Assembly: GCA_026987115.1 (NCBI GenBank)
Contig: JALSNF010000045.1
Span: 1-64,000, forward strand
Reading direction: 5' to 3'
Origin: Desulfurobacteriaceae bacterium
GTDB taxonomy: Bacteria > Aquificota > Aquificia > Desulfurobacteriales > Desulfurobacteriaceae
DNA: 64,000 nucleotides
Position numbers and translations under genes: made by a program. The stretch's first letter is position 1, and every line of letters begins with the position of its first letter. The notes beneath the pieces were generated by a model that was not told the origin of the DNA, did not search any database, and saw only the letters and a program-made list of their open reading frames with translations. Below are positions 32,992-42,523 of the stretch, in pieces.

Positions 32992-34494
32992 ATGGCCCAG
33001 AGGGAGCACTGGGGAAGCAGGATAGGACTAATACTTGCAATGGCAGGAAACGCCGTAGGACTTGGAAACTTCCTAAGGTTTCCAACTCAAGCAGCGGAAA
33101 ACGGCGGCGGGGCCTTTATGATTCCTTACATGATTGCCATGCTCCTTATAGCAATTCCCTTAATGTGGACAGAGTGGGCAATCGGAAGGTACGGAGGAGC
33201 TAAGGGACACGGAACGACGCCTGCAATATTTAAACTCCTTTGGAAAAACCCCCTTTCTAAATACATAGGAGCTCTAGGACTATTCATACCCTTTGTAGTC
33301 CTGTGCTACTACATCTACATAGAATCTTGGACCCTCGGCTACTCCGTCTTTTCTCTCCTTGGCCTTCTTCCACACCCGGACCCTAACCTTCCCCAGAGCC
33401 AATACTTAAAGCCTTTTCAGGAGTTCCTAACCAACTACACAAAACCTTCTCCAACTGCTTACCTTTTCTTCCTTTTAACAGTTGCGTTTAACGGTTATAT
33501 ACTTTACAAGGGAATAAAGGGAGGTATAGAGAAGTTTGCAAAAGTGGCAATGCCCACCCTCTTTATAATGGCCCTAATTCTTATGGTAAGGGTGATACTT
33601 ATAGAAAGCCCTAACGGCACCGCCGTTCAAGGCCTTGACTTTCTGTGGCACCCTAACTTCCAACAGCTAACAAACCCTAAGGTCTGGTTGGCTGCTGCAG
33701 GACAGGTTTTCTTTACTCTCTCTTTAGGATTTGGAGCAATAATTACCTACGCCTCGTACATAAGGAAGGACGAAGACATAGTCGCTTCAGGACTCGCTTC
33801 TGCTTCACTAAACGAGCTTGCAGAGGTAATACTCGGAGGCTCAATAGCCATACCGGCAGCAGTAGCCTTCTTTGGAGTTATGAACGCAACGGAGGTAGCC
33901 CAAAGCGGAGCCTTTAACTTGGCCTTCGTAAGTTTGCCTGCCATCTTCTCAAACCTAACTGGAGGAAATTTCTTAGGGTTTATATGGTTCTTCCTCCTGT
34001 TTTTCGCAGGAGCTACTTCTTCAGTTGCAATAAGCATGCCCATAATTGCCTTCCTTGAGGACGAGTTTAACCTCTCAAGGAAGCTTGCAGTAACGATAAC
34101 ACTTATCTTTATGTTCTTGGTTGCACAAATTCCCATTTTCATGCCTAAGGCTTTAGACGAAATGGACTTTTGGGCAGGAACTTTCTTTGTGGTCCTCTTT
34201 GCTCTCCTGGAAGTGGTTATCTTCTTCTGGCTCTTTGGAGGCAAGAGGGCTTGGGAAGAGATAAACAGGGGAGCTCTCTTTAAAGTTCCAAGGTTTTACT
34301 ACTTTGTCTTAAAGTACATAACTCCCCTTAGCCTGTTTTTAATACTGGCAGCGTGGAGCATCTCTGACCTACCTTCAAAACTAGCCCACGGAGACCTTCA
34401 GGAGTGGGTTGCAAGGTTTGTTATGGTGTTTATCCTTGCCCTTCAAATGTTCATGGTTTACTTAGCAGATAGGAGAAGGAGGAAGGAAGGATGA
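32992..34494 (+). CDS. Neurotransmitter:sodium symporter (NSS) family transporter
   Basis: 500 residues with about 11-12 transmembrane helices. The NSS signature [21 protein letters not shown] is in helix 1, with [17 protein letters not shown] just after and [11 protein letters not shown] near helix 6. Members import amino acids with Na+. The substrate cannot be read, but the following small gene resembles MetS, which in Corynebacterium pairs with MetP to import methionine and alanine. ATG start with GGGAGGAAAA. Its stop overlaps the small subunit ATG (ATGA). Confidence 0.92.
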   Translation: MAQREHWGSRIGLILAMAGNAVGLGNFLRFPTQAAENGGGAFMIPYMIAMLLIAIPLMWTEWAIGRYGGAKGHGTTPAIFKLLWKNPLSKYIGALGLFIPFVVLCYYIYIESWTLGYSVFSLLGLLPHPDPNLPQSQYLKPFQEFLTNYTKPSPTAYLFFLLTVAFNGYILYKGIKGGIEKFAKVAMPTLFIMALILMVRVILIESPNGTAVQGLDFLWHPNFQQLTNPKVWLAAAGQVFFTLSLGFGAIITYASYIRKDEDIVASGLASASLNELAEVILGGSIAIPAAVAFFGVMNATEVAQSGAFNLAFVSLPAIFSNLTGGNFLGFIWFFLLFFAGATSSVAISMPIIAFLEDEFNLSRKLAVTITLIFMFLVAQIPIFMPKALDEMDFWAGTFFVVLFALLEVVIFFWLFGGKRAWEEINRGALFKVPRFYYFVLKYITPLSLFLILAAWSISDLPSKLAHGDLQEWVARFVMVFILALQMFMVYLADRRRRKEG

Positions 34495-34646
34495 GAGGGA
34501 GCTCCTTACTCTTTATGACCTTTGCCTGGATTTTGGTTTGCTCTTTTGTGGTCTTCTGCTTTACAGTAATCTTAAGGGAAGGGGAAAAGAGGCCAAAAAG
34601 GGAAGATTTAAAGGTGGAAGAGTTTGAAAGGGAGGAGATAACTTGA
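34491..34646 (+). CDS. MetS-type small subunit of NSS transporter (51 aa)
   Basis: A short ORF overlapping the NSS stop by 4 bases and the next TTG by 4. It has one hydrophobic helix ([20 protein letters not shown], about 8-27) followed by a charged tail ([11 protein letters not shown]). This is the layout of the MetS family of small NSS-transporter subunits, and its position directly after an NSS transporter is the family's usual one. It is therefore probably required for amino-acid uptake by the preceding protein. The RBS AAGGAGGAAGGA sits in the transporter gene. Confidence 0.75.
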   Translation: MRGSSLLFMTFAWILVCSFVVFCFTVILREGEKRPKREDLKVEEFEREEIT

Positions 34647-37324
34647 TTAGATTTAGGAAACTAAGTCTTGAAAACTTCCTGTCCCACAAGAGAACCCAAA
34701 TTGAGTTCTCAGACGAAACTTTCGTTATAGTAGGGAAGAACGCTTCCGGAAAGAGCTCCATTATTAGGGGCCTCTTCTTTGGGCTCTTTGGCAGGGACAT
34801 TAAAGACGGGAAAAAGGAGAGTTTAATAAACAGGAGCTCCAACTTTTCAAGGGTGGAACTCTCCTTTAACCACAGAGAGAATAACTACAAGGTTGAAAGG
34901 GAATTCTCCCTTAAGAGGAACGAAGCGAGGCTTTTCAAGAACGGGAAACTGGTAGCCGCCAAAGTAAAGAGCGTAGAGAAGTACCTAACCGAAAACTTGG
35001 GACTTGAACCTCAAACTCTAAAGAACACTATTTTCGTTCCTCAAGGGGAGATAACCAGACTCTTTCAGGGAAGCCCCGGAGAGAGGAGAGAGACCTTAAA
35101 CAAACTACTTGGTCTTGAAGAGCTCAACAGGAAACACCAAGTAATAAATGAAGTATTAAAGGAGCTAAAGCACTCTCAGAGTGCCCTTGAAGGGAGCATT
35201 CAAAGGCTTGAAGAGGTTAAGAGGAAAAAGACAGAAAAAGAAAGGGAAGTTAGGGAAAAGGAAGAAACTATTAACTCCCTAACCAAGGAGCTCTCTAAGA
35301 GAAAGGAGAGGCTAAAGAGAATTGAAGATGAGATAAAAGAGAAAGAGGAAAAGAGAAGGGAAGCAGAAAAGTTAAGGGATAAGCTAGAAGAGAAAGCAAG
35401 GAGGCTTAAAGGAGTAGAAAGAGACCTTCAAGAGGTTAAAGAAAAGCTAATGGAGCTAGAAGAGGCAGAGAAGGAAAAGAGCAAGCTAGAAGGGGAAGTT
35501 AGTAAGCTAAGGGGGCTTGAAGAGAAGCTTGAAAAGGTAAAGAGGCTTGAAGAGGCAAGGGAAAGGATAAGGTTTTTAAGGGAAAGGGAAGGGAGCTTAA
35601 AGGAGAAAATTAAGGTTAAAAAAGAGCTCTTAGAAGAAGTGCCAAAGCTTGAAATGAGAAGTAAGGAGCTTGAAGGGGAAATAGAAAAGTTAAGAGGAGA
35701 AAAGGAGGAGGCCGAAAAGAGGTTAAAAAAGCTAAGGGAGCTCCTTTCAAGGAAGAGAGAAATTGAGAGCAAGCTTTTAACCCTTAAAAGGGTAAAAGAG
35801 GAAAAGGAGAAAAAGCTAAAGGAACTCTCGGGGAAATACTTAGAAGAGGCGAGGGAGCGCTTTGAGGAAACTGAGCTAAAGCTGAAGGAGAAAGAGAATT
35901 ACCTTTCAAACCTGAAAGAGAGACTAAGCGAAGTGGTAAGGAAAGGGAAGCTACTTTCAGCCTCCGAGAAGGCAAAGTGCCCAGTTTGCGGGAAGCCTAT
36001 GGAAAGGGAAGAGAAGGAAAAGCTACTTTCAGAGCTCCGAGAAGAGAAAAACTCCCTTTTAAAAGAGATAAAGGTTTTAGAAAAGGAAGTTGAAAATCTA
36101 AAGGTAAGGCTAAAGAGAGAAAGGGAAGAGTTTAACTACGCCCTAAAAAAGGCCTCTCAAGCCGAAAACCTAAAAAAAGAAATAGACTCACTAAAGGAAG
36201 AGATAAGAGCCGTAGAGAAGGAGCTCCCCCAGGTAGAGGAGGAGGCGGTAAAGAAGTTAGAAGAGAAGCTAAAGGAGCTCTCAAACAGGCTAACGGAAGC
36301 AGAAAAAGAAAGGTCAAAAGTCCAAGGGGAGCTCTCAATAAAGAGCAAACACCTTGAGGAAATTAAAGACATAAAGGAAGAAGAAATTGAAAGCTTAAGA
36401 AAAGAAAGACAAGAGCTAGAAAAAGAAGAAGAGAAATTAGCCGGCGAGGTAGGAAAAGTAGAAGGAGTTGAGCTTAAAGGAGAAATAGAGAAACTCAGGA
36501 AGAAAAAGGAAAAGCTAGACAGAATAGAGGGAGAACTTAAAAGTAAGGGCTACTTAGAGAAAAGACTTAAAGAGAAAGAAAGAGAGCTAAAAGAGCTTAA
36601 AGAAGAGTTAAAGTGGCTTGAAGAGCTTATTAAAAAGGTAGGCTTTAAAGAAGGAGAATATGAGGAGCTCCTAAAAGAGAAAGAAGAAGAAGAAAGGAAA
36701 GAGAAGGAGATAATAGAGGAAATCTCAAGACTTAAAGGCGAAGTAGTAAAGGTTAGAGAGAGCCTAAAGGAACTGGAAAGAGAGGAGGAAAACCTTCTTA
36801 AAGAGAGGAAAGTCTTAGAGGAGGTAAGGAACTCAGAAATCCTCCTTAAGAAACTGGCCTCAGCCGTCCACCCAAAGACAGGCTTTTTAACTGCAGTTAG
36901 AAGAGAGCTCTTGCCTAAAGTTGAAAAGAGTGCAAAGGAGCTCTTTGAGCTTTTTGGCTTTAACTTCTCCTCCATAAAAGTAAACGAAGACCTCTCAGTA
37001 GAAATCATAACTCCCGAAGGGGGTAGCTTCAGGCTAAACGAGCTTTCGGGAGGACAGCAGGTAGCTTTCGCAATAGCTTTAAGGTTTGCAATGGCTCAAC
37101 AGTTCTCTGCAGAAACAGGCTCTTTAGAGACCCTCATACTTGACGAGCCTACGGTTCACCTTGACAGTGAAAGGAAAACCGCTTTAACGGAGCTCCTAAC
37201 AAAGCTAAAAGGGAAAATTCCCCAAATGGTGATAATAACCCACGACCCGGAACTTGAAATAGTTGCAGACAGGTTAATAAAAGTTGAAAAGAGGGGAGCG
37301 TACTCGGAGGTAAGTATTGAGTAG
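34643..37324 (+). CDS. Rad50/SbcC-type DNA repair ATPase
   Basis: 893 residues. The N-terminal Walker A GKNASGKSS is at about 31-39 and NTIFVPQGEI is the Q-loop. A very long coiled coil (about 165-770) is broken by a zinc hook, KCPVCGKP near 445. The C-terminal part carries ELSGGQQVAFA (signature), LETLILDEPTVHLD (Walker B) and ITHD. With Mre11/SbcD it tethers and processes DNA double-strand breaks; the nuclease partner is not next to it. The archaeal-like size suits a thermophile. TTG start at 34643 is coupled to the small transporter subunit; the stop overlaps mscS. Confidence 0.92.
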   Translation: MIRFRKLSLENFLSHKRTQIEFSDETFVIVGKNASGKSSIIRGLFFGLFGRDIKDGKKESLINRSSNFSRVELSFNHRENNYKVEREFSLKRNEARLFKNGKLVAAKVKSVEKYLTENLGLEPQTLKNTIFVPQGEITRLFQGSPGERRETLNKLLGLEELNRKHQVINEVLKELKHSQSALEGSIQRLEEVKRKKTEKEREVREKEETINSLTKELSKRKERLKRIEDEIKEKEEKRREAEKLRDKLEEKARRLKGVERDLQEVKEKLMELEEAEKEKSKLEGEVSKLRGLEEKLEKVKRLEEARERIRFLREREGSLKEKIKVKKELLEEVPKLEMRSKELEGEIEKLRGEKEEAEKRLKKLRELLSRKREIESKLLTLKRVKEEKEKKLKELSGKYLEEARERFEETELKLKEKENYLSNLKERLSEVVRKGKLLSASEKAKCPVCGKPMEREEKEKLLSELREEKNSLLKEIKVLEKEVENLKVRLKREREEFNYALKKASQAENLKKEIDSLKEEIRAVEKELPQVEEEAVKKLEEKLKELSNRLTEAEKERSKVQGELSIKSKHLEEIKDIKEEEIESLRKERQELEKEEEKLAGEVGKVEGVELKGEIEKLRKKKEKLDRIEGELKSKGYLEKRLKEKERELKELKEELKWLEELIKKVGFKEGEYEELLKEKEEEERKEKEIIEEISRLKGEVVKVRESLKELEREEENLLKERKVLEEVRNSEILLKKLASAVHPKTGFLTAVRRELLPKVEKSAKELFELFGFNFSSIKVNEDLSVEIITPEGGSFRLNELSGGQQVAFAIALRFAMAQQFSAETGSLETLILDEPTVHLDSERKTALTELLTKLKGKIPQMVIITHDPELEIVADRLIKVEKRGAYSEVSIE

Positions 37325-39002
37325 CCTTTATCTCCTCTTTATCTACCTAGGGGCAGTTATACTCTTAACCCTCGTAGAGTTCTTCCTTAAGAAATTCCTC
37401 TTTAAGAGGATAAAAGAGAAAGTAATAACAGACGGAGCAGTTTTAGTAATAATATCCCTGATTCTCTTCTGGCTGGGATGGGAGCTCTCAAGCTATTTCC
37501 AGAAGTGGTCAGAAAGGGAAGCCTTCAGGAACTTAACCATCTTTGTGTCGGCAGTTTACTTAACCAGAGCGACCCACCTAATAACCACCCAGAAGAGGTG
37601 GTTAAAACTCCTCCCTTACTCCTTCTTCTTCATTGCCTTTATCCTCTCTATAGCCTTTATCTATCTGCCAAACATAAACCCTAAACTCCTTACCGGCCTT
37701 ATTGTCCTAAAAAAAACCTTTATATACTTGGGAGCTCTCTCTGTAATATACGAGCTTGGGAATTCCCTTAAAAACGAAACCCTGTCTAAAACCATTAAAC
37801 TAACTGGCTTCATAGTCCTAACGGCACTAATGCTACTTTGGGAGTTGGAATACTTAGAATTTAACTTTAAGTCCGTAATAGGCATAGCTTTCTTAGTCTT
37901 CCTGACCGTAATATACACGATAGCCTACTCTAAACTTCTACCTAAACTGGCTCAAGAGCTCTTGAAAGAGCTCCCCAAAAACGACCAAGAAGTAGTTTTA
38001 AGAAACAGCAGATACCTTTTAACCATACTCTACTTAGTAGCTTTAATAGAGATATTAAAGTACTTTTCAAACCTCTCAAAGGTCTTAAACACCGTAGATA
38101 ACTTCTACCTACTAGATACTGAGCTCGTTAAGATATCAGTTGGAAACATAATTGACTTTACGATAACAGCCTCTTTCCTTTTCTCTTTGCTAAACATAGT
38201 CAAAAAGCTGGTTAAGATGACTTTCCCAAAGGAGAGAAGGGAAGTTGAAGGAGGCTCTGCAGAAGCCCTCATATTTAACCTGGGAGTCCTCTTTAACTCG
38301 GTAATCCTACTTTCAACACTTGGCATCACTTGGAAGGTAATCTTACCAATAGCGGGAACTTTAGGCGTTGGCTTAGGATTTGGACTTCAGGCGATAATGA
38401 ACAATTACGTAAGCGGGTTTATCCTCCTTTTCAGTAAGAAATTAAAAGTAGGAGACATAGTAGAGCTCCCTTCCATCTCCGTTTCAACCTTGGGGAGCTC
38501 CCAGCCAAGCGTTTTCGGAAAAGTTGAAGACATAGGGATACTGTCAACCATAATAAGGACAAACGACGGAGTAGAGATATCAATTCCAAACTCAAACTTT
38601 ATAAGCTCACCAATAGTTAACTTCTCACTCAAAGACCCCTACGTTAGGCTCAAAATTCCCGTAGGGGTAGCTTACTCTTCAGACCCACTAAAGGTTAAGG
38701 AGATAATAAGTAAAACGATTGAGGAGCTCCCCTACATAGTAAGGTTCTTACCTAAAACCGTAAGGTTTGAAGAGCTCGGAGATAGTGCCCTGATATTTAA
38801 AGCAATATTTTGGATAGACATAAGGAAGAACATATGGGTAAGAAACGTAATAAGCGACTTTTACTACAAAGTGTGGTATAAGCTTAAAGAGGCCAACGTA
38901 GAAATACCCTTTCCTCAAAACGACGTGTGGTTTAGAAACAGCCTAAAAGTAGAGATAGAGAAACCTGGAGGAGAAGGTGATAAAGGTAATTTTAGAACTT
39001 GA
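37317..39002 (+). CDS. MscS-family mechanosensitive ion channel
   Basis: 561 residues. Several N-terminal membrane helices (about 1-300) precede the MscS core, which has the Gly/Ala-rich pore helix and beta domain GTLGVGLGFGLQAIMNNY...LFSKKLKVGDIVEL near 342-385, then GILSTIIRTNDGVEISIPNSNFISSPIVN. Such channels release ions and osmolytes on hypoosmotic shock. The extra N-terminal helices make it longer than E. coli MscS (286 residues). TTG start with CGGAGG upstream, overlapping the sbcC stop. The 3' end overlaps phoH by 26 bases. Confidence 0.9.
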   Translation: MSSLYLLFIYLGAVILLTLVEFFLKKFLFKRIKEKVITDGAVLVIISLILFWLGWELSSYFQKWSEREAFRNLTIFVSAVYLTRATHLITTQKRWLKLLPYSFFFIAFILSIAFIYLPNINPKLLTGLIVLKKTFIYLGALSVIYELGNSLKNETLSKTIKLTGFIVLTALMLLWELEYLEFNFKSVIGIAFLVFLTVIYTIAYSKLLPKLAQELLKELPKNDQEVVLRNSRYLLTILYLVALIEILKYFSNLSKVLNTVDNFYLLDTELVKISVGNIIDFTITASFLFSLLNIVKKLVKMTFPKERREVEGGSAEALIFNLGVLFNSVILLSTLGITWKVILPIAGTLGVGLGFGLQAIMNNYVSGFILLFSKKLKVGDIVELPSISVSTLGSSQPSVFGKVEDIGILSTIIRTNDGVEISIPNSNFISSPIVNFSLKDPYVRLKIPVGVAYSSDPLKVKEIISKTIEELPYIVRFLPKTVRFEELGDSALIFKAIFWIDIRKNIWVRNVISDFYYKVWYKLKEANVEIPFPQNDVWFRNSLKVEIEKPGGEGDKGNFRT

Positions 39003-39936
39003 GCCAGAAGACTTTTACACGATAGTAGGACACCACGAAGAGAACCTAAAGAAACTGGCAGAAATACTCAATGTAAAGTTAGGCTCAAGGGGAAACGAGA
39101 TAATGATAAACGGGAGCTCCGAAGGAGAGGAAAAGGCAAGGGAGTTCCTAAAAGGCCTTGAGGGTATGGTTAAAGCAGGTCATAAACTAACAAAAGCAGA
39201 TGTGGACATGTACCTTACCCAACTATCAGCAGGAAGGGAAAGTAAAGCGCAAGAGCTGTCAAAAGACGTAATAACCACCACCTATAGAGGAAAGAAAATC
39301 GTAGCAAAGACGCAAACTCAAAAGAGATATGTAGAAGCCATAAGGGGAAACGACATTGTTTTTGGAGTAGGACCTGCGGGAACGGGGAAAACCTATCTAG
39401 CTGTTGCAATGGCAGTTTCCTACTTTAAGAAGGGAAAGGTAAACAGGCTAATTTTAACGAGGCCCGCAGTTGAGGCAGGAGAAAAACTTGGCTTCCTCCC
39501 TGGGACTTTACAGGAGAAGATAGACCCTTACCTGAAACCCCTCTACGACGCTCTGTTTGAGATGATTGAACCTGAAAAGGTAAACTCTTACTTAGAGAGG
39601 AACATATTTGAGATAGCACCCCTTGCATACATGAGGGGAAGGACCTTAAACGACGCCTTCATAATACTTGACGAGGCCCAAAACACTACGAGAGAACAAA
39701 TGAAGATGTTTCTAACTCGCCTCGGTTTTGGCTCAAAGGTTGTCATAACAGGGGACATTACCCAAATTGACCTACCGTCAAAAGAGCGCTCAGGTCTCGT
39801 TGAGGCACTTAAAATCCTAAGGAGAATTAAAGGAATAGAAGTAATTGAGTTTTCAAGGGAAGACGTTGTAAGACACAGACTCGTTCAGGAGATAATAAAG
39901 GCTTATGAAGAGTATGAAAGAGGACAGGAGAAGTAA
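38977..39936 (+). CDS. PhoH-family ATPase/RNA helicase
   Basis: 319 residues. The N-terminal KH-like domain (about 1-90) precedes the PhoH P-loop domain with Walker A GPAGTGKTYLAV near 131-142, TRPAVEAGEKLGFLPGTL and FIILDEAQNTT (Walker B). The usual bacterial PhoH/YbeZ role is in RNA metabolism, often beside ybeY. GTG start with GGAGGAGAAG. Here it is followed directly by an HD membrane hydrolase gene, with which it overlaps by 32 bases; ybeY is not present next to it. Confidence 0.92.
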   Translation: MIKVILELEPEDFYTIVGHHEENLKKLAEILNVKLGSRGNEIMINGSSEGEEKAREFLKGLEGMVKAGHKLTKADVDMYLTQLSAGRESKAQELSKDVITTTYRGKKIVAKTQTQKRYVEAIRGNDIVFGVGPAGTGKTYLAVAMAVSYFKKGKVNRLILTRPAVEAGEKLGFLPGTLQEKIDPYLKPLYDALFEMIEPEKVNSYLERNIFEIAPLAYMRGRTLNDAFIILDEAQNTTREQMKMFLTRLGFGSKVVITGDITQIDLPSKERSGLVEALKILRRIKGIEVIEFSREDVVRHRLVQEIIKAYEEYERGQEK

Positions 39937-41962
39937 GCTATTAATATTCGGTAGCTTATTAATTGCAAGCATCTTTACTACTATCTTTATACTGCCTATT
40001 AACCTAATAAACCTTCCCTCTTTAAAAGTAGGTCAGAAAAGCCCCGTAAACATAATCTCCCCGATAACAGCAAAGGTTGTAAACAAGGAGAAGACAAGAG
40101 AGCTTAAAGAGAGAGCAAAAAGGCAAGTTCCTCCAATTTACTACTACGACCAAGGGGCAGAGGAAGAAACTTTCAAAGAGATTAAAAACCTCAAGTTCCT
40201 AAATAAATCCCAGAAGAAACTGGTAAAAGAGCTAATAAACTCTTACTACAAAAGAGGAATAGTATCTAAAGTGCCAGAAGGCTACACAGAGATAGAAGTT
40301 ATTGAAGGGCAAACAAAAGAAAGGGTAAAGACAAGTAATTTTTTAAAGGAAGATAATGTAAAGGAACTCTTTAAGAAGGACTTAGAAAAGCTCTTAGGGG
40401 AAAAGGAGATTGCAGAGAAAGTTTCAAACCAGATTAAGTTAAAACCTAACCTTATATACAACGAAGAAGAGAGCCAAAAACGCTGGAAGGAGGCAGAAAG
40501 TAAAGTAAAACCAGTAGTTATAACCTTAAAAAAGGGAGAGCTCATAGTAAGAAAGGGAGAGAAAATTACTCCAGAAGTAGAGGAGAAGCTAAAAGCAATA
40601 AAAGAAGTTAAGGAAAGGGGAAGGGGTATAAACAAGTACTTATCCCTATTTCTACTTTCTCTTCTCCTTTATTACTCAGTCTTAAGGATGTACAAGACTT
40701 TAAGCCCTTCAGCTTACGATGTAAAGAACCTTATATTCTCCCTCTCGGCAATAACTTTAGACATCTTCTTAATAAAGTTTTTCACCTTTCTCTCAAAGCT
40801 CATAATTCAGAGCCTCAACTTGCCTGTTGAAAGCTCCCTTATTTACGTTCCACTCCTTTCGTCTGTAATATTTGCGTCAATGTTCATAAACAAAAAGGTT
40901 GCAGTTATTCACTCCTTGCCGGTAGCTTTTATTTCAGGGTTTAACCTGTCTAAGCCCTTCTTGTTGATAATCCCAATCGTAGTAGGCTCCTTCTTTGCAG
41001 CCTTTGACTCAAGGAAGTTTAAAAAGAGAGAGGTAATATACAGAGCAGCCTTAAAGGGAGCAGGAATTGCATTAATTGTAGAGCTCCTCCTTTACTACTA
41101 CGCATTTGGAAGCAAACTCTGGTGGAACTTCTCTATTGAAGCCCTCTTAACGGGAGTAGGAGCTCTCTTAACTGCAATCATAGTTAACGGCCTTAGCCCC
41201 TTGATAACCAACCTCTTTAACTTTACAACAGACATAGTCTATATGGAACTTATAAACCTAAACCATCCCTTGCTTAGAAAGCTGGTCCTTAAAGCTCCTG
41301 GAACCTACAGCCACTCTGTTATGGTTGCAACTTTGGCAGAGGCAGCGGCAGAAGCAATAGGAGTAAACGCTTTACTTGCAAAGGCAGGAGGGCTATTTCA
41401 CGACATAGGTAAGTTAAAAAACCCTCAAGCCTTTATAGAAAACCAGATGGGGGGAGTAAACATCCACGATAAGCTCCCTCCCGAAAAGAGTGCTGCAATA
41501 CTCCGCTCCCACGTTGAATACGGAGAGGAACTTGGCAAGAAGTACAAACTCCCTCAAAAGGTAATAGACATAATAAAACAGCACCACGGAACCAAGTTAA
41601 TGAAGTATTTTTACCACAAGGCAAAGGAGCTCTATAAGGACAAAGTTGACGAGAAAATCTACCGATATCCGGGCCCAAAGCCCCAGTTTAAAGAGTCTGG
41701 GATAATAATGCTTGCAGATACGGTAGAAGCAGCCGTTCGCTCTATGAAGGAAAGTGGAAAACCTTTAGACTTAGAGAAAGTAATCCACAAACTGGTAATG
41801 GACACTGTAGAAGAGGGACAGCTAAACCAAAGCGGGCTCTCTTTAAAGGAATTGGGGATAATAGAAAAAGTATTTAAAAAAGTCCTATCAGGAATATATC
41901 ACAACCGAATAGAATACCCAGAAGATGTTAAAAACGATAAAGGGAATATTAAAGGGAATTAA
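39905..41962 (+). CDS. 7TM-HD hydrolase (PgpH-like cyclic di-AMP phosphodiesterase)
   Basis: 685 residues. An N-terminal membrane anchor and extracellular helical 7TMR-HDED-like domain (about 30-230) precede seven transmembrane segments (about 245-445) and a cytoplasmic HD domain. LKAPGTYSHSVMVATLAEAAAE, LFHDIGKLKNP near 497 and IKQHHGTKLMKYF near 557 carry the metal-binding His/Asp. PgpH proteins hydrolyse c-di-AMP. Two ATGs lie close together (39905 and 39914), so the exact start is uncertain. It is coupled with phoH upstream and dgkA downstream, a conserved cell-envelope cluster. Confidence 0.9.
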   Translation: MKSMKEDRRSKLLIFGSLLIASIFTTIFILPINLINLPSLKVGQKSPVNIISPITAKVVNKEKTRELKERAKRQVPPIYYYDQGAEEETFKEIKNLKFLNKSQKKLVKELINSYYKRGIVSKVPEGYTEIEVIEGQTKERVKTSNFLKEDNVKELFKKDLEKLLGEKEIAEKVSNQIKLKPNLIYNEEESQKRWKEAESKVKPVVITLKKGELIVRKGEKITPEVEEKLKAIKEVKERGRGINKYLSLFLLSLLLYYSVLRMYKTLSPSAYDVKNLIFSLSAITLDIFLIKFFTFLSKLIIQSLNLPVESSLIYVPLLSSVIFASMFINKKVAVIHSLPVAFISGFNLSKPFLLIIPIVVGSFFAAFDSRKFKKREVIYRAALKGAGIALIVELLLYYYAFGSKLWWNFSIEALLTGVGALLTAIIVNGLSPLITNLFNFTTDIVYMELINLNHPLLRKLVLKAPGTYSHSVMVATLAEAAAEAIGVNALLAKAGGLFHDIGKLKNPQAFIENQMGGVNIHDKLPPEKSAAILRSHVEYGEELGKKYKLPQKVIDIIKQHHGTKLMKYFYHKAKELYKDKVDEKIYRYPGPKPQFKESGIIMLADTVEAAVRSMKESGKPLDLEKVIHKLVMDTVEEGQLNQSGLSLKELGIIEKVFKKVLSGIYHNRIEYPEDVKNDKGNIKGN

Positions 41963-42293
41963 GTACGCCTTAGAAGGCTACCGAGGGGCTTTCAAAGAGG
42001 ACAAACACTTTAGGATAAACCTCTCCTTAAGCCTTTTGGGTCTTTCTCTTTCGTTAACCTTTCTCAGCGGCCTAGAAAGGCTCTTTGTAGCCTACGCCAA
42101 TCTAATGGTTCTGGCATTTGAACTGCTAAATACTGCCGTTGAAAGGGCAGTAGATACGGCTACCAAAGAGTTTAAGGAAAGTGCAAAACTGGCCAAAGAC
42201 GCTTCTGCAGCTGCAGTATTAACCGTAGGCTCTTTTGCACTAATTTTAGACTTAATTTACATTTTACCGAAATTAATAGAGGTGATAAGGTGA
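41925..42293 (+). CDS. dgkA: Diacylglycerol kinase family (DgkA/undecaprenol kinase-like)
   Basis: 122 residues with three predicted hydrophobic helices. The DgkA signature FELLNTAVERAVD near residue 65 is clear, and the N-terminal GIKYALEGYRGAFKEDKHFRI is the usual cytoplasmic amphipathic stretch. It phosphorylates diacylglycerol or undecaprenol in the inner membrane, recycling lipid for envelope synthesis. The start overlaps the preceding gene by 38 bases; the stop overlaps the next ATG region. In many bacteria ybeY lies between the HD protein gene and dgkA; here it does not. Confidence 0.88.
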   Translation: MLKTIKGILKGIKYALEGYRGAFKEDKHFRINLSLSLLGLSLSLTFLSGLERLFVAYANLMVLAFELLNTAVERAVDTATKEFKESAKLAKDASAAAVLTVGSFALILDLIYILPKLIEVIR

Positions 42294-42523
42294 TGGAAGA
42301 GATAGGGAAAACGCTAATAATACTCGGTGTCTTTTTACTCTTTTTAGGCTTACTCCTAATTGTTGTCGGTAAAACTTCTCTTCCCATAGGTAAACTCCCC
42401 GGAGACATACTGATAAAGAGGGATAACTTCGTCTTCTACTTCCCCTTAGGAACCAGCATACTTTTAAGTTTGCTACTTTCCCTCCTTTCCTTCCTCTTTT
42501 TCCTGATTATGAGGAAACAATGA
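42290..42523 (+). CDS. DUF2905 small membrane protein
   Basis: 77 residues with two hydrophobic segments (about 7-27 and 51-74) and the DUF2905 core GKTSLPIGKLPGDILIKRDNFVFYFPL between them. The family is widespread in bacteria; no function is established. It starts at 42290, overlapping the dgkA stop by 4 bases, and its own stop overlaps the next ATG by 4 bases. The position in an envelope-related operon is the only clue to function. Confidence 0.85.
   Translation: MMEEIGKTLIILGVFLLFLGLLLIVVGKTSLPIGKLPGDILIKRDNFVFYFPLGTSILLSLLLSLLSFLFFLIMRKQ

Noticed and set aside
32964..33203. 79-residue ORF on the plus strand overlapping the NSS gene start
   Set aside because: It is an out-of-frame shadow of the transporter with no RBS or recognisable domain.
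35428..36372. Serine/leucine-rich minus-strand ORFs opposite sbcC
   Set aside because: These are antisense shadows of the Glu/Lys/Leu coiled coil, not genes.
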